A stretch of 33,451 bases of DNA from Firmicutes bacterium UBA911 (GCA_002294005.1 DBEH01000004.1:1-33451), one strand, 5' to 3'; shown: positions 8,235-15,606, counted from the stretch's first letter. Translations and numbers: made by a program. The notes: generated by a model from the letters alone, not told the origin.

Positions 8235-9043
8235 CGCAGCACCTCTTGCCCGAGTACCCTTCGCCTGAGGGCGTCGGAGAGCTGCTCGCACATTACCACC
8301 AGCACCAGGATCACGAGGATGGCGGCAAAAGCCTCCTGGTACCGCAGCAAGCGCATCGACATGACCAGGTTAAAACCAATTCCCCCCGCCCCGACGACGC
8401 CCAAAAAGATCGACATCCGGATGTTCACGTCAAACCGGTAAAGCGTGTTGGCAATCAACGAGGGAAAGACCTGGGGAAGCACTGCGTAGCGGATGATCTG
8501 GGCCCTGGTCGCCCCTACCGCGGCCATCGCCTCCAGAGGTTTGGGGTCCACTTCCTCGAAGGCGTCGGCGAAGAGTTTGCCCAGCATGCCGACGGAACAA
8601 ACCGCAAGCGCCATTACGCCTGGAAAGGCCCCTAGCCCGACAATGGCCACAAAAAACAGGATGATGATCAGATCCGGCAACGCTCTTTCCGCGGTTAAAG
8701 CGCCTCTGGCCAGCTCCCGTACCGCCCGGTGCGGGCTCAAGTTGCCGGCGGCGGCCAGGGCGATCAACAAGGCCAGAACCGCCCCCAGCACCGTACCCAC
8801 AGAGGCGATTTGCACGGTCTCCAGGGCCGGACCCGCCAGCGCCGGGAAGTCCTCCCAGCGGGGCGGGAGCATGTGCCCGAACAGAGCGACGCCGCGGGGC
8901 ATCCCCGCCAGAAGGGCGCCCAGATCCACCCGGCAGACGGTTGAAGCCCCCCACAGCAAAAGGGTTGCCACCAGAGCCGGCGCCACATACTTCCGGAATT
9001 TTTTCAGGTGCAGCCTCATCGCACCGGGCGCCGGGACACTCAT
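8231..9043 (-). CDS. phnE: Phosphonate ABC transporter permease PhnE (first copy)
   Basis: This is the first of two tandem PhnE permeases (270 residues). It has an N-terminal signal-anchor helix (APALVATLLLWGAS), several membrane helices, the EAA-type coupling loop AAVGATRAQIIRYAVLPQ and the motif TLYRFDVNIRMSIFLGVVGA shared with its neighbour. The ATG at 9043 overlaps the phnC stop (ATGA), and its own stop overlaps the next permease (GTGA), so the stoichiometry of C-E-E is probably set by translational coupling. Confidence 0.95.
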   Translation of the reverse strand: MSVPAPGAMRLHLKKFRKYVAPALVATLLLWGASTVCRVDLGALLAGMPRGVALFGHMLPPRWEDFPALAGPALETVQIASVGTVLGAVLALLIALAAAGNLSPHRAVRELARGALTAERALPDLIIILFFVAIVGLGAFPGVMALAVCSVGMLGKLFADAFEEVDPKPLEAMAAVGATRAQIIRYAVLPQVFPSLIANTLYRFDVNIRMSIFLGVVGAGGIGFNLVMSMRLLRYQEAFAAILVILVLVVMCEQLSDALRRRVLGQEVLR

Positions 9044-9834
9044 TGACCGGCCGCAACGGGCCAGGCCCGGGGCTCACTGCCGTAAACCGCATTCAGCACG
9101 TCCCGGGGCACGTCGGGCTTGCCGTCGTAGGCCACGACCCCGTCCCTGATGCCGATCGCCCGCGTGCAGTACTTGCGGACGATATCCAGGTGATGAAAGA
9201 CACCGATGATGGCCATTTGCGCCGTCAGTGGTTTGAGGCAGTCCAAAACCGCTGACGCGTTCTTGGGGTCCAGGCTCGCCACCGGTTCATCGGCGAGCAG
9301 CAAATAGGGCTCCTGCAATAAGGCGCGGGCGATGGCCACCCGTTGCATTTCACCGCCGCTTAAGGTTTCGGCCCGGCGGAAAGCGAGGTGTTTTACGCCC
9401 ACCTTCTCGAGGGCCTCCAGGGCCCGCTCGGCTTCCTGATCCGTAAAACCGTAAAGCAGGCTGCGGCTCGGGTTGATCCAGCCGAGCCGGCCGGTCATCA
9501 CGTTTTCCAGGACGCTGAGCCTCTTGACCAGGTTCGCGCCCTGGAAGATCATACCGATACGCCGTCTGAGGCGGCGAAGTTCCTTGCCTGTTTTTCCGTT
9601 GACGCGCTGCGGTCCCCCGTCCCCGTTGATCACCACTTCGCCGCTGTCCGGCGCGGTCAGCCCGTTTACACAGCGTAAGAGTACGGTCTTGCCCACCCCG
9701 CTTTCCCCGAATACGGCGACGAACTCACCTTTTTCCACCTGGAAACTGATGTCCCTGAGGAGCGGCTTTCCGTCCGGCAGCCTCTTGGCCAGCCCTTTAA
9801 CCGTGAGCAAACCGATGCGCCCCCTTATGATCAT
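9040..9834 (-). CDS. phnC: Phosphonate ABC transporter ATP-binding protein PhnC
   Basis: PhnC is the ATPase that drives phosphonate uptake through the PhnE permeases. It has Walker A GESGVGKT (about residues 43-50), a Q-loop in MIFQGANLVKRLSVLENV (typical of PhnC), the signature LSGGEMQR, Walker B LLLADEPVASLD and the switch histidine in GVFHHLDI. The ATG at 9834 is one choice. A TTG at 9810 is also credible because AAGGGGG lies about 9 nt before it, and a TTG at 9867 is open too. The start is the only uncertain part. It lies about 60 nt after phnD. Confidence 0.94.
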   Translation of the reverse strand: MIIRGRIGLLTVKGLAKRLPDGKPLLRDISFQVEKGEFVAVFGESGVGKTVLLRCVNGLTAPDSGEVVINGDGGPQRVNGKTGKELRRLRRRIGMIFQGANLVKRLSVLENVMTGRLGWINPSRSLLYGFTDQEAERALEALEKVGVKHLAFRRAETLSGGEMQRVAIARALLQEPYLLLADEPVASLDPKNASAVLDCLKPLTAQMAIIGVFHHLDIVRKYCTRAIGIRDGVVAYDGKPDVPRDVLNAVYGSEPRAWPVAAGQ

Positions 9835-9894
9835 TTGTAATGCCGGGCTCGCGAACAAACAAACCAAACCGGAGAGCCCGGTGGTTGACAGAAG

Positions 9895-10830
9895 TTAGAT
9901 TTGTCCCAGTGCTTCGGCGAGTTGCCGGATATAGTCGTAATCGGCATTGGTAACCGTAACGTAGCCCTTGTTGTTTTCCCACATTTCCTCCCACTGCTTA
10001 AAAGCCGCGGGGTCTTTCTGCGGCAGCTCCAAGAAGGCCTGTTGGAGCTTTTTCACCAAGGCTTCGTCCAAATCACCCCTGACCGCGATGGGCGACCTGG
10101 GAATACCGTCCGATTTCCAAATCACAAAAACATCTTCGGGGGTCACCAATCCGGCCTCAATGGCCTTCTTATAGGGGCCTTCCCACGTCGCCCCCAGGTC
10201 GGACTTCCGGGCCTGCACGGCCAGGATCGAGGCGTCGTGCCCGCCGGCGAAGACTGTTTCCTTAAAGTCGGTGTCGACTTTAATCCCGACTGACTCCATA
10301 TGGCCCCTGGGAATCACATGGCCGGAAGTGGAGGCCGGATCCACAAAGCTCAAAGTCAACTCATTGGCGCGGCGCTTCACGTCCTCTATGCTTTTAAGTC
10401 CGCTGTCCTTATGGGTGACCAGAATACTGTGGTAGGTGCCCAGCTTGCCGTCTTCGGCGGCGCCGCCAACAATCGCCCGCGCGTTGGCCCGTTTGGCGGC
10501 CAGCACAAATGACATGGGGCCGAAGTAGGCCACGTCCACCTTGCCGGCGCGCATCGCCTCCACCACCGCCGTATAGTCGGTGGCCTTGAACATTTTGATT
10601 TCCACACCCACTTCTTTTTCAAGGTACTTCTTAGTTGGGTCGAAAGCGTCGATCATCTTCTCGATGTCTTCCGCGGGAACCAAGGCCATGGTGAGCACCC
10701 GCGGTTTTTCTTCCTGAGCGCCATCGGAAGCACCCTTTGAACCACAGCCCCCTGCGCTGATCACCGCACCCAGAAAGACGGCCAGGCAGAGCGCCGCCCA
10801 AATCCTTGATCTTTGCCCTGTAAACACCAA
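9895..10830 (-). CDS. phnD: Phosphonate ABC transporter substrate-binding lipoprotein PhnD
   Basis: PhnD is the extracytoplasmic receptor for phosphonates (311 residues). It has a hydrophobic signal peptide ending in the lipobox ISAGGC, so it is probably lipid-anchored at the cysteine. The mature part contains the PhnD/phosphite-binding family motifs DVAYFGPMSFVLA, YHSILVTHKDSGL and LSFVDPASTSGHVIPRG. The TTG at 10830 is preceded by AAGGAGG at 7 nt; a GTG follows immediately at 10827. It is the first gene of the phn operon and lies about 135 nt downstream of the Pho-box-like repeats. Confidence 0.95.
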   Translation of the reverse strand: MVFTGQRSRIWAALCLAVFLGAVISAGGCGSKGASDGAQEEKPRVLTMALVPAEDIEKMIDAFDPTKKYLEKEVGVEIKMFKATDYTAVVEAMRAGKVDVAYFGPMSFVLAAKRANARAIVGGAAEDGKLGTYHSILVTHKDSGLKSIEDVKRRANELTLSFVDPASTSGHVIPRGHMESVGIKVDTDFKETVFAGGHDASILAVQARKSDLGATWEGPYKKAIEAGLVTPEDVFVIWKSDGIPRSPIAVRGDLDEALVKKLQQAFLELPQKDPAAFKQWEEMWENNKGYVTVTNADYDYIRQLAEALGQI

Positions 10831-10964
10831 CCCTCATCCTCCTTAAGAATCGTTGACTGGGAACTTGAATCCGGGCCTACAGTACTAAAATTTCCACCTC
10901 CTTGACGCAAAAAGCAGCAACCTAAATTCCGGCTTCTAACTTTTCCTAAGTGTAAAGGGTCAAA

Positions 10965-10992
10965 GTTAAATCCGCATTAAACGGGGATTAAA
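10965..10992 (-). promoter_or_regulatory. Pho-box-like direct repeats upstream of phnD
   Basis: Reading the minus strand toward phnD, three hexamers TTTAAT, TTTAAT and TTTAAC begin at 10992, 10981 and 10970, exactly 11 bp apart. This matches the architecture of Gram-positive PhoP boxes (TT-A-C-like hexamers on one face of the helix). A TTGACC lies immediately downstream (10963-10958) and could be the -35 element; I could not settle a good -10. Phosphate-starvation control of a C-P lyase operon is the expected biology, but the regulator is inferred. Confidence 0.6.
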
Positions 10993-11030
10993 CTTTTAAT
11001 GGCCGCCGGGTTTAACAGTTCAACGAAGAC

Positions 11031-11067
11031 AAAAACCTCCTGTGATTGCCGCAATCACAGGAGGTTT
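11031..11067 (-). terminator. Strong intrinsic terminator after ldh
   Basis: A perfect 16-bp inverted repeat (11033-11048 with 11052-11067) encloses a 3-nt loop and is followed on the minus strand by a run of five T. It lies about 80 nt beyond the ldh stop and should separate ldh from the phn promoter region. Confidence 0.9.
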
Positions 11068-11145
11068 CCGGCCAGGGGCAGCGGTATAAAATTATAGTCG
11101 CCTAACCGGCGCTTTGTCGAAGCGGTTTTTGGGTTGCCTTTTCAA

Positions 11146-12078
11146 TTACAGCCCGTTGTCGCGCTGCGCTTGCTTCAGGATGCCGGCCGAGCGGCAAAGC
11201 GCTTGTTGCTCTTCCGGCGCAAGGGGTATGTCCAGCACCTTCAGCCGCCCCCGGCGGCCCACGACGGTAGGCAGGCTGAAGGCCGTTTCCGTTACCCCGC
11301 AGTACCCTTCCACCAATCCGGAGACGGTCAGCACGCTTTCCTGGTCCCGGACCACCGCCTCGCAGATCCGCCGCACGCTTAAGCTCACCCCGTAATAGGT
11401 GGCTCCTTTGCGGGCGATGATTTCGGCGGCCGCCCGGCGCACCCGCTCCGACAGCTCCCGCCGGTCGGGCCGCGACACCCCGCGCCGGTCGCAGAATTCG
11501 TCCACGTGAATGCCGGCGATGGCCGCCCGGCTCCAGACAAACACTCCCGAGTCACCGTGCTCTCCCAGCACGTAGGCGTGCACGTTCCGGCCGTCCACCC
11601 GGCAGTGGCGGCTCAGCAGGTGCCGGAAGCGGGCGCTGTCCAGGACGGTGCCGGAACCGATGACGGCGTTTTGGGGGAGCCCCGAAAAGCGCAGGGCGGC
11701 GTAAGTGAGCACGTCCACCGGGTTGGTGACCATCAGCAGCACGCCGCCGTTCCAGTGCCGGAGCAGCCGGTCGATGACCTCCCGAACCACCTTGGTGTTC
11801 CGGGCGGCGAGTTCCAGGCGGGTCTCCCCGGGGTGCTGGTTCGCGCCGGCGGCGAACACGACGATCAAGGCCTCCCGGCAGTCTTCGTAATCGCCGGCGT
11901 AAATTCGGACCGGACCGGTGAAAGGGGTGCCGTCGGCGATGTCCATCGCCTCTCCCGCGGCCCGCTCCCGGTTGATGTCGATCAGAACCAGTTCATTGGC
12001 CAGGTCCGCGGTCAGCAAGGTGTAGGCCACGGTCGCTCCCACGGCTCCCGCGCCGATAACCGCTATCTTTACCGCCAT
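11146..12078 (-). CDS. ldh: L-lactate dehydrogenase
   Basis: This enzyme reduces pyruvate to L-lactate with NADH in the cytoplasm. The 310-residue protein begins with a Rossmann NAD motif GAGAVG (residues 9-14). The substrate-specificity loop reads AAGANQHPGETR, where Gln81 marks lactate rather than malate dehydrogenase (which has Arg there) and Arg87 is the mobile-loop arginine. Asn119 in TNPVDVL, Arg150 in GTVLDSARFR and the catalytic His174 in GEHGDS are all present. The ATG at 12078 starts the gene. It appears monocistronic, with a strong terminator downstream and a perfect palindrome about 60 bp upstream. Confidence 0.95.
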   Translation of the reverse strand: MAVKIAVIGAGAVGATVAYTLLTADLANELVLIDINRERAAGEAMDIADGTPFTGPVRIYAGDYEDCREALIVVFAAGANQHPGETRLELAARNTKVVREVIDRLLRHWNGGVLLMVTNPVDVLTYAALRFSGLPQNAVIGSGTVLDSARFRHLLSRHCRVDGRNVHAYVLGEHGDSGVFVWSRAAIAGIHVDEFCDRRGVSRPDRRELSERVRRAAAEIIARKGATYYGVSLSVRRICEAVVRDQESVLTVSGLVEGYCGVTETAFSLPTVVGRRGRLKVLDIPLAPEEQQALCRSAGILKQAQRDNGL

Positions 12079-12138
12079 GGAATATCCGCCTCCGGACCAG
12101 CGCTCCTAAAACCGGAATAGCGTCCTTCGGGAGCGCAA

Positions 12139-12154
12139 ATACTCTTAAGAGTAT
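12139..12154. promoter_or_regulatory. Perfect 16-bp palindrome between ldh and a small gene
   Basis: ATACTCTTAAGAGTAT is a perfect palindrome lying 61 bp upstream of the ldh start and 30 bp upstream of the small plus-strand gene at 12185. The position between divergent genes suits an operator for a dimeric repressor. No regulator can be assigned from the sequence. Confidence 0.4.
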
Positions 12155-12184
12155 AACCCTTTTCGAGAAAGGAGTACAAGCACA

Positions 12185-12346
12185 ATGCGCAGGGCGCTCG
12201 CTTGGATTCTGAAAGCGCTTCTGGTACGGTTCGTCTGGAACAGGGCCATGGGCGGAGTTCGGCGCCGAACGACCAGGGTCTTCACTTTGGACAACTTGCT
12301 CGGACAACAGGTGGGCACGTGGTGGCGAATGCGTAAACTCAAGTAG
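12185..12346 (+). CDS. Small basic hypothetical protein (53 aa)
   Basis: The ATG at 12185 has AAAGGAG 10 nt upstream and opens a 53-codon frame ending at a TAG. The product is strongly basic (many Arg/Lys), with a hydrophobic stretch near the N-terminus (LAWILKALLVRFVW) and a tryptophan-containing C-terminus (GTWWRMRKLK). No family is recognised. It is divergent from ldh and convergent with the gene at 12363, only 16 nt away. Support is the good ribosome binding site and the fit in the gap. Confidence 0.45.
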   Translation: MRRALAWILKALLVRFVWNRAMGGVRRRTTRVFTLDNLLGQQVGTWWRMRKLK

Positions 12347-12362
12347 CGGGGGGGGTGCCCCG

Positions 12363-12827
12363 TCAGTAGCCCCAGTGGTACTCGCAGTCGGCGATCCGCC
12401 AGCCGGAACCGGTGCGGACCAGCTCCCAACGCCCTTCGCCAAAGAATTCGGCGTTGTCGGCCCAGTCCCGGAAATGGAGGTCGGCCGCCACCCGGGCCCG
12501 GTCCCTGCCGATCCAAAAATCCGCCCATCTGACCACCGACGCCGGATTGACGTTGTCGGTCCCCCACTGGTTCCAAATCGCTTCGCTCACGGTGCTCAAG
12601 GCGGGCTCCGTGTATATCCCCGCCAGGATAAGTTCCAGCTCGGCCCGGTTTGTGGCCTGCGTATACTCCAGCGACCCGACCGCACGTTCGATCAGCCGTT
12701 GGATGTCCTGTTCGTCACCGGCTTGCCCGCCGTGGTGACCGGTCCGGCCGTCCAAAACCATGGGCCAAAAGAGAATCAGCAACCCCAACCCAGCCAGGAT
12801 CAGGCCATAAATCAAGCATCGTTTCAA
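12363..12827 (-). CDS. Hypothetical membrane-anchored or exported protein, possibly NTF2-like
   Basis: This 154-residue protein has a short basic N-terminus followed by one hydrophobic helix (IYGLILAGLGLLILFWPMVL), so it is either anchored or secreted. The remainder is soluble, ending in WELVRTGSGWRIADCEYHWGY. The W-x-L-x-R-x-x-x-x-W-R-I ending resembles NTF2-like/DUF4878-type domains, but this is only a pattern impression. The TTG at 12827 follows AGGGTGA; an ATG at 12819 is in another frame. It stands alone, convergent with the small gene upstream. Confidence 0.65.
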   Translation of the reverse strand: MKRCLIYGLILAGLGLLILFWPMVLDGRTGHHGGQAGDEQDIQRLIERAVGSLEYTQATNRAELELILAGIYTEPALSTVSEAIWNQWGTDNVNPASVVRWADFWIGRDRARVAADLHFRDWADNAEFFGEGRWELVRTGSGWRIADCEYHWGY

Positions 12828-12963
12828 AAAGGTTCACCCTGTAATATTTTACCAACACCACAGGGCCGGCGCTACCGGATAAAAACCCTTATATATGTCG
12901 AACTTCTGGAAACCAATATTAGCGTATGTTTTTTCAGTGTGAATGCTTAGAGGAGGTGCCCCC

Positions 12964-13149
12964 TTGAAGGCCCATTATATGCAGTCCTGCATCGCCCACC
13001 TGCAGAACACCGCCGCTGACCTTGATGTCTTGGCCGGCAATGTGACCAATCCCGAAGCCAAACAGGAACTCCAGAAGGCCCGCGCCTCCCTGGGCGCCTG
13101 TTTGCAGCAGTGCCGGACCGCGCTGGACAAACTTGGTCAGCCAACCTAG
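12964..13149 (+). CDS. Small helical protein, DUF1657-like (61 aa)
   Basis: The TTG at 12964 is preceded by AGAGGAGGTG at 5 nt, which decides the start; the frame is open to 12943. The product is almost wholly alpha-helical: CIAHLQNTAADLDVLAGNV, then NPEAKQELQKARASLG, then CLQQCRTALD. The pattern (helix, N/D-P-E-A-K, helix with Q) resembles DUF1657 proteins found in spore-formers. Cysteines recur in the first and last helices. The next gene is a clear paralogue, and the two are probably cotranscribed (32-nt gap). Confidence 0.7.
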   Translation: MKAHYMQSCIAHLQNTAADLDVLAGNVTNPEAKQELQKARASLGACLQQCRTALDKLGQPT

Positions 13150-13181
13150 TTCGGGGGCAAAAAAGCCTGGGAGGCGGAACC

Positions 13182-13361
13182 GTGTCTTTGGAAAGCGAAT
13201 TCCTACGGTCGTGCCTGGGGAACTGCCTGATCGCGGTCAGCGACCTGGATCGCTTGAACCGCGCGGTTGATGATCCGGACGCCGCAACCGCGCTGCGGGC
13301 TGCGCGACGGCACCTGGAACGTTGCGTGGAGCACTGCGAGTTTGCCTATAAACTAGCGTAG
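13182..13361 (+). CDS. Small helical protein, paralogue of preceding gene (59 aa)
   Basis: The GTG at 13182 follows GGGAGGCGG by about 5 nt. The product aligns along its length with the preceding gene: CLGNCLIAVSDLDRLNRAV / DDPDAATALRAARRHLERC / VEHCEF matches CIAHLQNTAADLDVLAGNV / TNPEAKQELQKARASLGAC / LQQCRT. The paired cysteines are retained. It looks like a tandem duplication of a DUF1657-like small protein. Function is unknown; in related bacteria this family goes with sporulation. Confidence 0.7.
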   Translation: MSLESEFLRSCLGNCLIAVSDLDRLNRAVDDPDAATALRAARRHLERCVEHCEFAYKLA

Positions 13362-13399
13362 AAGCCATTCTCACCACGGGAGCTTGCTTTATGCGCCCT

Positions 13400-13648
13400 C
13401 TACGGAGCCGAAAGCTGTCCGAACCACCTTACAACGAAGGTGAGCGCCAATACTGCCGCCACAAAGATCGCCACGTGCCGCAACACCCGGTTTGGCAGTT
13501 TTGGCCGGGAAGCCTTTTTCCCCCGGGGCGGTTCCAACTTGATCCGGTCACCGTCAAAACTGGCCCCGGTCTTTCGCTTGCGGGCGGGATCAAACTGGTA
13601 GACGTTGCCCTTTCGGCGCGGCTGTTTTTCGTCAGTCTTGGTTGTCAT
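13400..13648 (-). CDS. Small tail-anchored hypothetical protein (82 aa)
   Basis: The ATG at 13648 overlaps the end of the upstream gene by 17 nt. The N-terminal 55 residues are hydrophilic and very basic (TDEKQPRRKGNVYQFDPARK, then RGKKASRPKLPNRV), and a single hydrophobic helix near the C-terminus (HVAIFVAAVLALTFVVRWF) suggests a tail anchor with the basic part in the cytoplasm. No family is recognised. It is the last gene of a three-gene run of small proteins on the minus strand. Confidence 0.55.
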   Translation of the reverse strand: MTTKTDEKQPRRKGNVYQFDPARKRKTGASFDGDRIKLEPPRGKKASRPKLPNRVLRHVAIFVAAVLALTFVVRWFGQLSAP

Positions 13649-13910
13649 CGTGACTGGGATACTCCTTGTCCAGCAGCTCTGAGTATTTGTCCGGAATCGG
13701 AATCGCGTGGGTCTTTGGCTCCTGACCCGGGTCTCCGCCGACCTCGAATACGAGGTCGTAACCCGCACCGGAGGCGCGCTTTTTCGGCCGCCAGTAGTTG
13801 AGCGTGTTTTCCGGCCGAGAGACCGCATCCGCGACCGTTTGGTCGCACCAGCGGAAGAACTCTTCCCGGAGCGGTGAATACAATTCCACCAGGATCCCTC
13901 CGATCATCAT
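13632..13910 (-). CDS. Hypothetical protein (92 aa)
   Basis: This 92-residue soluble protein begins GGILVELYSPLREEFFRWCD and contains ENTLNYWRPKKRASGAGYDL, with an acidic C-terminus (DKEYPSHDDNQD). The ATG at 13910 (with a second ATG next to it) has only a weak ribosome binding site. It overlaps the following gene by 17 nt and starts 36 nt after the small membrane protein upstream, which suggests one transcript. I do not recognise the family. Confidence 0.55.
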   Translation of the reverse strand: MMIGGILVELYSPLREEFFRWCDQTVADAVSRPENTLNYWRPKKRASGAGYDLVFEVGGDPGQEPKTHAIPIPDKYSELLDKEYPSHDDNQD

Positions 13911-13946
13911 ATTCGTGGACGCCGCCGGCGCCCCTGATTCCTATCG

Positions 13947-14033
13947 TCAACCCCCGCCGAAGCTGCGCATTATCCAAAAGAACGCAATCACCACCGCGAC
14001 CAGCAGTATGACTTCCGTCAACCGCATCGGCAT
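13947..14033 (-). CDS. 28-residue single-span membrane protein
   Basis: This frame of 28 codons starts at the ATG at 14033 with GGCGGG just upstream and encodes a short N-terminus, one hydrophobic helix (VILLVAVVIAFFWIM) and a glycine-rich tail ending SFGGG. It is too short for default gene finders. It is the first open frame downstream of the TATAAT promoter at 14065 and upstream of two other small genes on the same strand. Function is unknown. Confidence 0.45.
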   Translation of the reverse strand: MPMRLTEVILLVAVVIAFFWIMRSFGGG

Positions 14034-14064
14034 ACCCGCCTTTCCCTTCAATCGAACGTAGTAA

Positions 14065-14093
14065 ATTATATTTTACCAGTTACATGCTCAAAA
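14065..14093 (-). promoter_or_regulatory. Predicted sigma-A promoter for the small-gene cluster
   Basis: On the minus strand, TATAAT (14070-14065) lies 17 bp after TTTTGA (14093-14088). The surrounding DNA is clearly AT-rich against a GC-rich background. The -10 is perfect and the -35 is weak. Transcription would start near 14058, about 25 nt before the 28-residue gene. Confidence 0.5.
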
Positions 14094-14208
14094 CACCACG
14101 CCCTCGGAATGAGAAGGGTGTTTCTTGTTCCCTTGCCAAAACCCGCTTGACTACGGCCGAGACGAAGGGGGCATTCTATTTCAAGCAAACGGAAAGAGGA
14201 GTGGTTAT

Positions 14209-14414
14209 ATGTCTCCCGAGGGCAGGAAATTGACCGGAAACAGGAGCAACAAAAGACTGGCCAAACCCGATGTGAACCCGATTGTGAATCCCAATGACGA
14301 CCTTGAGGACAACATCTTGGCCGCGCCCGAGGTTGGCGATCCCGGCAGCACCACCCGAGTTAACCCGGATAATACAGACTTGAACCGGCCCGATTTCGGC
14401 TGCCCCCCCGATAG
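14209..14414 (+). CDS. Small hydrophilic hypothetical protein, 3' end uncertain (C7 tract)
   Basis: The ATG at 14209 has AAAGAGGAG about 9 nt upstream. The product is low-complexity and acidic/asparagine-rich (NPIVNPNDDLEDNILAAPE, RVNPDNTDLNRPDFG). As written, the frame runs past a C7 tract (14403-14409), through a perfect hairpin and on to 14772, antisense to another gene. Those downstream residues look non-coding. If the tract had eight C, the frame would stop at the TAG at 14412-14414, giving a protein of about 68 residues just before the hairpin, which I consider the real end. This is either a sequencing/assembly slip or a slippery tract. Confidence 0.5.
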
Positions 14415-14441
14415 GCCGTTACCAGGCCGACGAGCAAGGCG

Positions 14442-14467
14442 GCGCCCCCGGTCTAAACCGGGGGCGC
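14442..14467. terminator. Strong hairpin between convergent genes
   Basis: A perfect 11-bp stem (14442-14452 with 14457-14467) with loop CTAA lies between the plus-strand gene ending near 14414 and the minus-strand gene ending at 14521. Neither side has a T-run, so it is a hairpin in terminator position rather than a classical intrinsic terminator. Confidence 0.45.
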
Positions 14468-14520
14468 TCGCGTGTGGCCGGCACCTGATGGCGGCCGACC
14501 TGATTGCCGCCGACCGGCCG

Positions 14521-14706
14521 CTACCTTTTCTTTTCGTTCTTTTCGGCGTCGGATTCCTGCTTGTCGCTCCCAGCCCCCAAGCCCAGGGATTCCTTGGCCG
14601 CTTCCCAGGTGCGGGAAAACACGTTGTCGTTTTTGTCCTTTTTGCCTTCGTGGTGGGTCCGGTGCAACTCCTTTTCGTCCTTCCCGGTTTTCAGGTCGTC
14701 AACCAT
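14521..14706 (-). CDS. Small highly charged hypothetical protein (61 aa)
   Basis: The ATG at 14706 has GAGGTG 6 nt upstream, which fits better than the GTG/ATG a few codons earlier. The 61-residue product is very hydrophilic (DDLKTGKDEKELHRTHHEGK, then KESLGLGAGSDKQESDAEKN), probably disordered and without a membrane segment. No family is recognised. It converges on the gene at 14209 across a strong hairpin. Confidence 0.5.
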   Translation of the reverse strand: MVDDLKTGKDEKELHRTHHEGKKDKNDNVFSRTWEAAKESLGLGAGSDKQESDAEKNEKKR

Positions 14707-14880
14707 GCACATCACCTCGCATTCCTAGCATGTGCGCCGCCGTTAACGAATATACGGAGCCTAAGGGGATAGACGCTTTCGCGGCCCGCTTTGAACCGGA
14801 CAAAGCCGGCAGGATATTGCGGGATCAAGGTAGAAGAGTGCTGGGCCTGCTAAATCCATAACGACAGGGTGTTTGCGTAG

Positions 14881-15606
14881 ATGAACACTGTGGAACAAGT
14901 TGCCGGCCGGTCCTTGGATTTCCTGCCGAAACCGGCGGTAGACACTGCTCTTAAACAGCTTAGGGGCATTTCCGGCCCTCCTTCCGGAGCCCGCATCCCT
15001 TGTCCCCGCCGCTGTCCGGAACTCGGCCCCTGCCGGCCGGTATCCGGTCACGGTTCGCGCCGGAGCCGGCTGGTGATCCTGGGCGAAGCCCCCGGCGCGG
15101 ACGAGGACGCGACGGGCCGTCCTTTCGTCGGGCAAGGCGGTTTTTTGCTTACTGCCGCCTTGAACAGCCTGGGAATCGACCGGAACCGGGTATTCATCAC
15201 GAACGTGGTCCGGTGCCGTCCGCCCGGCAACCGGGAACCACGCTCCGCCGAGCAGGAGGCCTGCCGGCAGTTGTTAAAGGAAGAACTTACGGGCTTGCCG
15301 GGCGGGGTGGTGGTCTTGACGCTGGGTAACGTGCCGCTCCGGTTTATGCGCGGAGCGCCCGGTCCCGGGGTCACCGCCTGCAGGGGAGTCTGGCTGGAGG
15401 GTTTCAGGTGGCAACGCAGCCTGGTCGCCGCAGTAATCCCAACATATCATCCGGCATATGTACTGCGCCGGCTGAACGGTGAGATTATGGACCAGTTCGT
15501 ACGGGACATCCGGGAAGCGGCCGGCTTGGCCCTTGCGCTGCGCTGGCCGGCATTCCTGAACGCCTACCGCCGTCCAGGGCCCGGTGAATCGTGGAGCGGC
15601 AACTAA
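14881..15606 (+). CDS. Family 4 uracil-DNA glycosylase
   Basis: This enzyme removes uracil from DNA. The 241-residue protein has motif A GEAPGADEDATGRPFVG (residues 69-84), the segment NVVRCRPPGNREP (108-120) and the motif TYHPAYVLR (188-196) that replaces the HxSP motif in this family. Cysteines for the 4Fe-4S cluster are C112 and C128 plus an N-terminal pair; the latter reads C41-x3-C45 (with C51 nearby), whereas the usual spacing is x2. The ATG at 14881 has no strong ribosome binding site. Its stop overlaps the convergent spo0E-like gene by 4 nt. Confidence 0.92.
   Translation: MNTVEQVAGRSLDFLPKPAVDTALKQLRGISGPPSGARIPCPRRCPELGPCRPVSGHGSRRSRLVILGEAPGADEDATGRPFVGQGGFLLTAALNSLGIDRNRVFITNVVRCRPPGNREPRSAEQEACRQLLKEELTGLPGGVVVLTLGNVPLRFMRGAPGPGVTACRGVWLEGFRWQRSLVAAVIPTYHPAYVLRRLNGEIMDQFVRDIREAAGLALALRWPAFLNAYRRPGPGESWSGN

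Noticed and set aside
11041..11067. Hairpin near 11033-11067 considered as part of the Pho regulatory region
   Set aside because: The perfect stem with a T-run on the minus strand just after ldh fits an ordinary terminator.
14730..14861. 43-codon plus-strand frame before the uracil-DNA glycosylase
   Set aside because: No ribosome binding site and no recognisable pattern; it starts inside the promoter region of the minus-strand gene.
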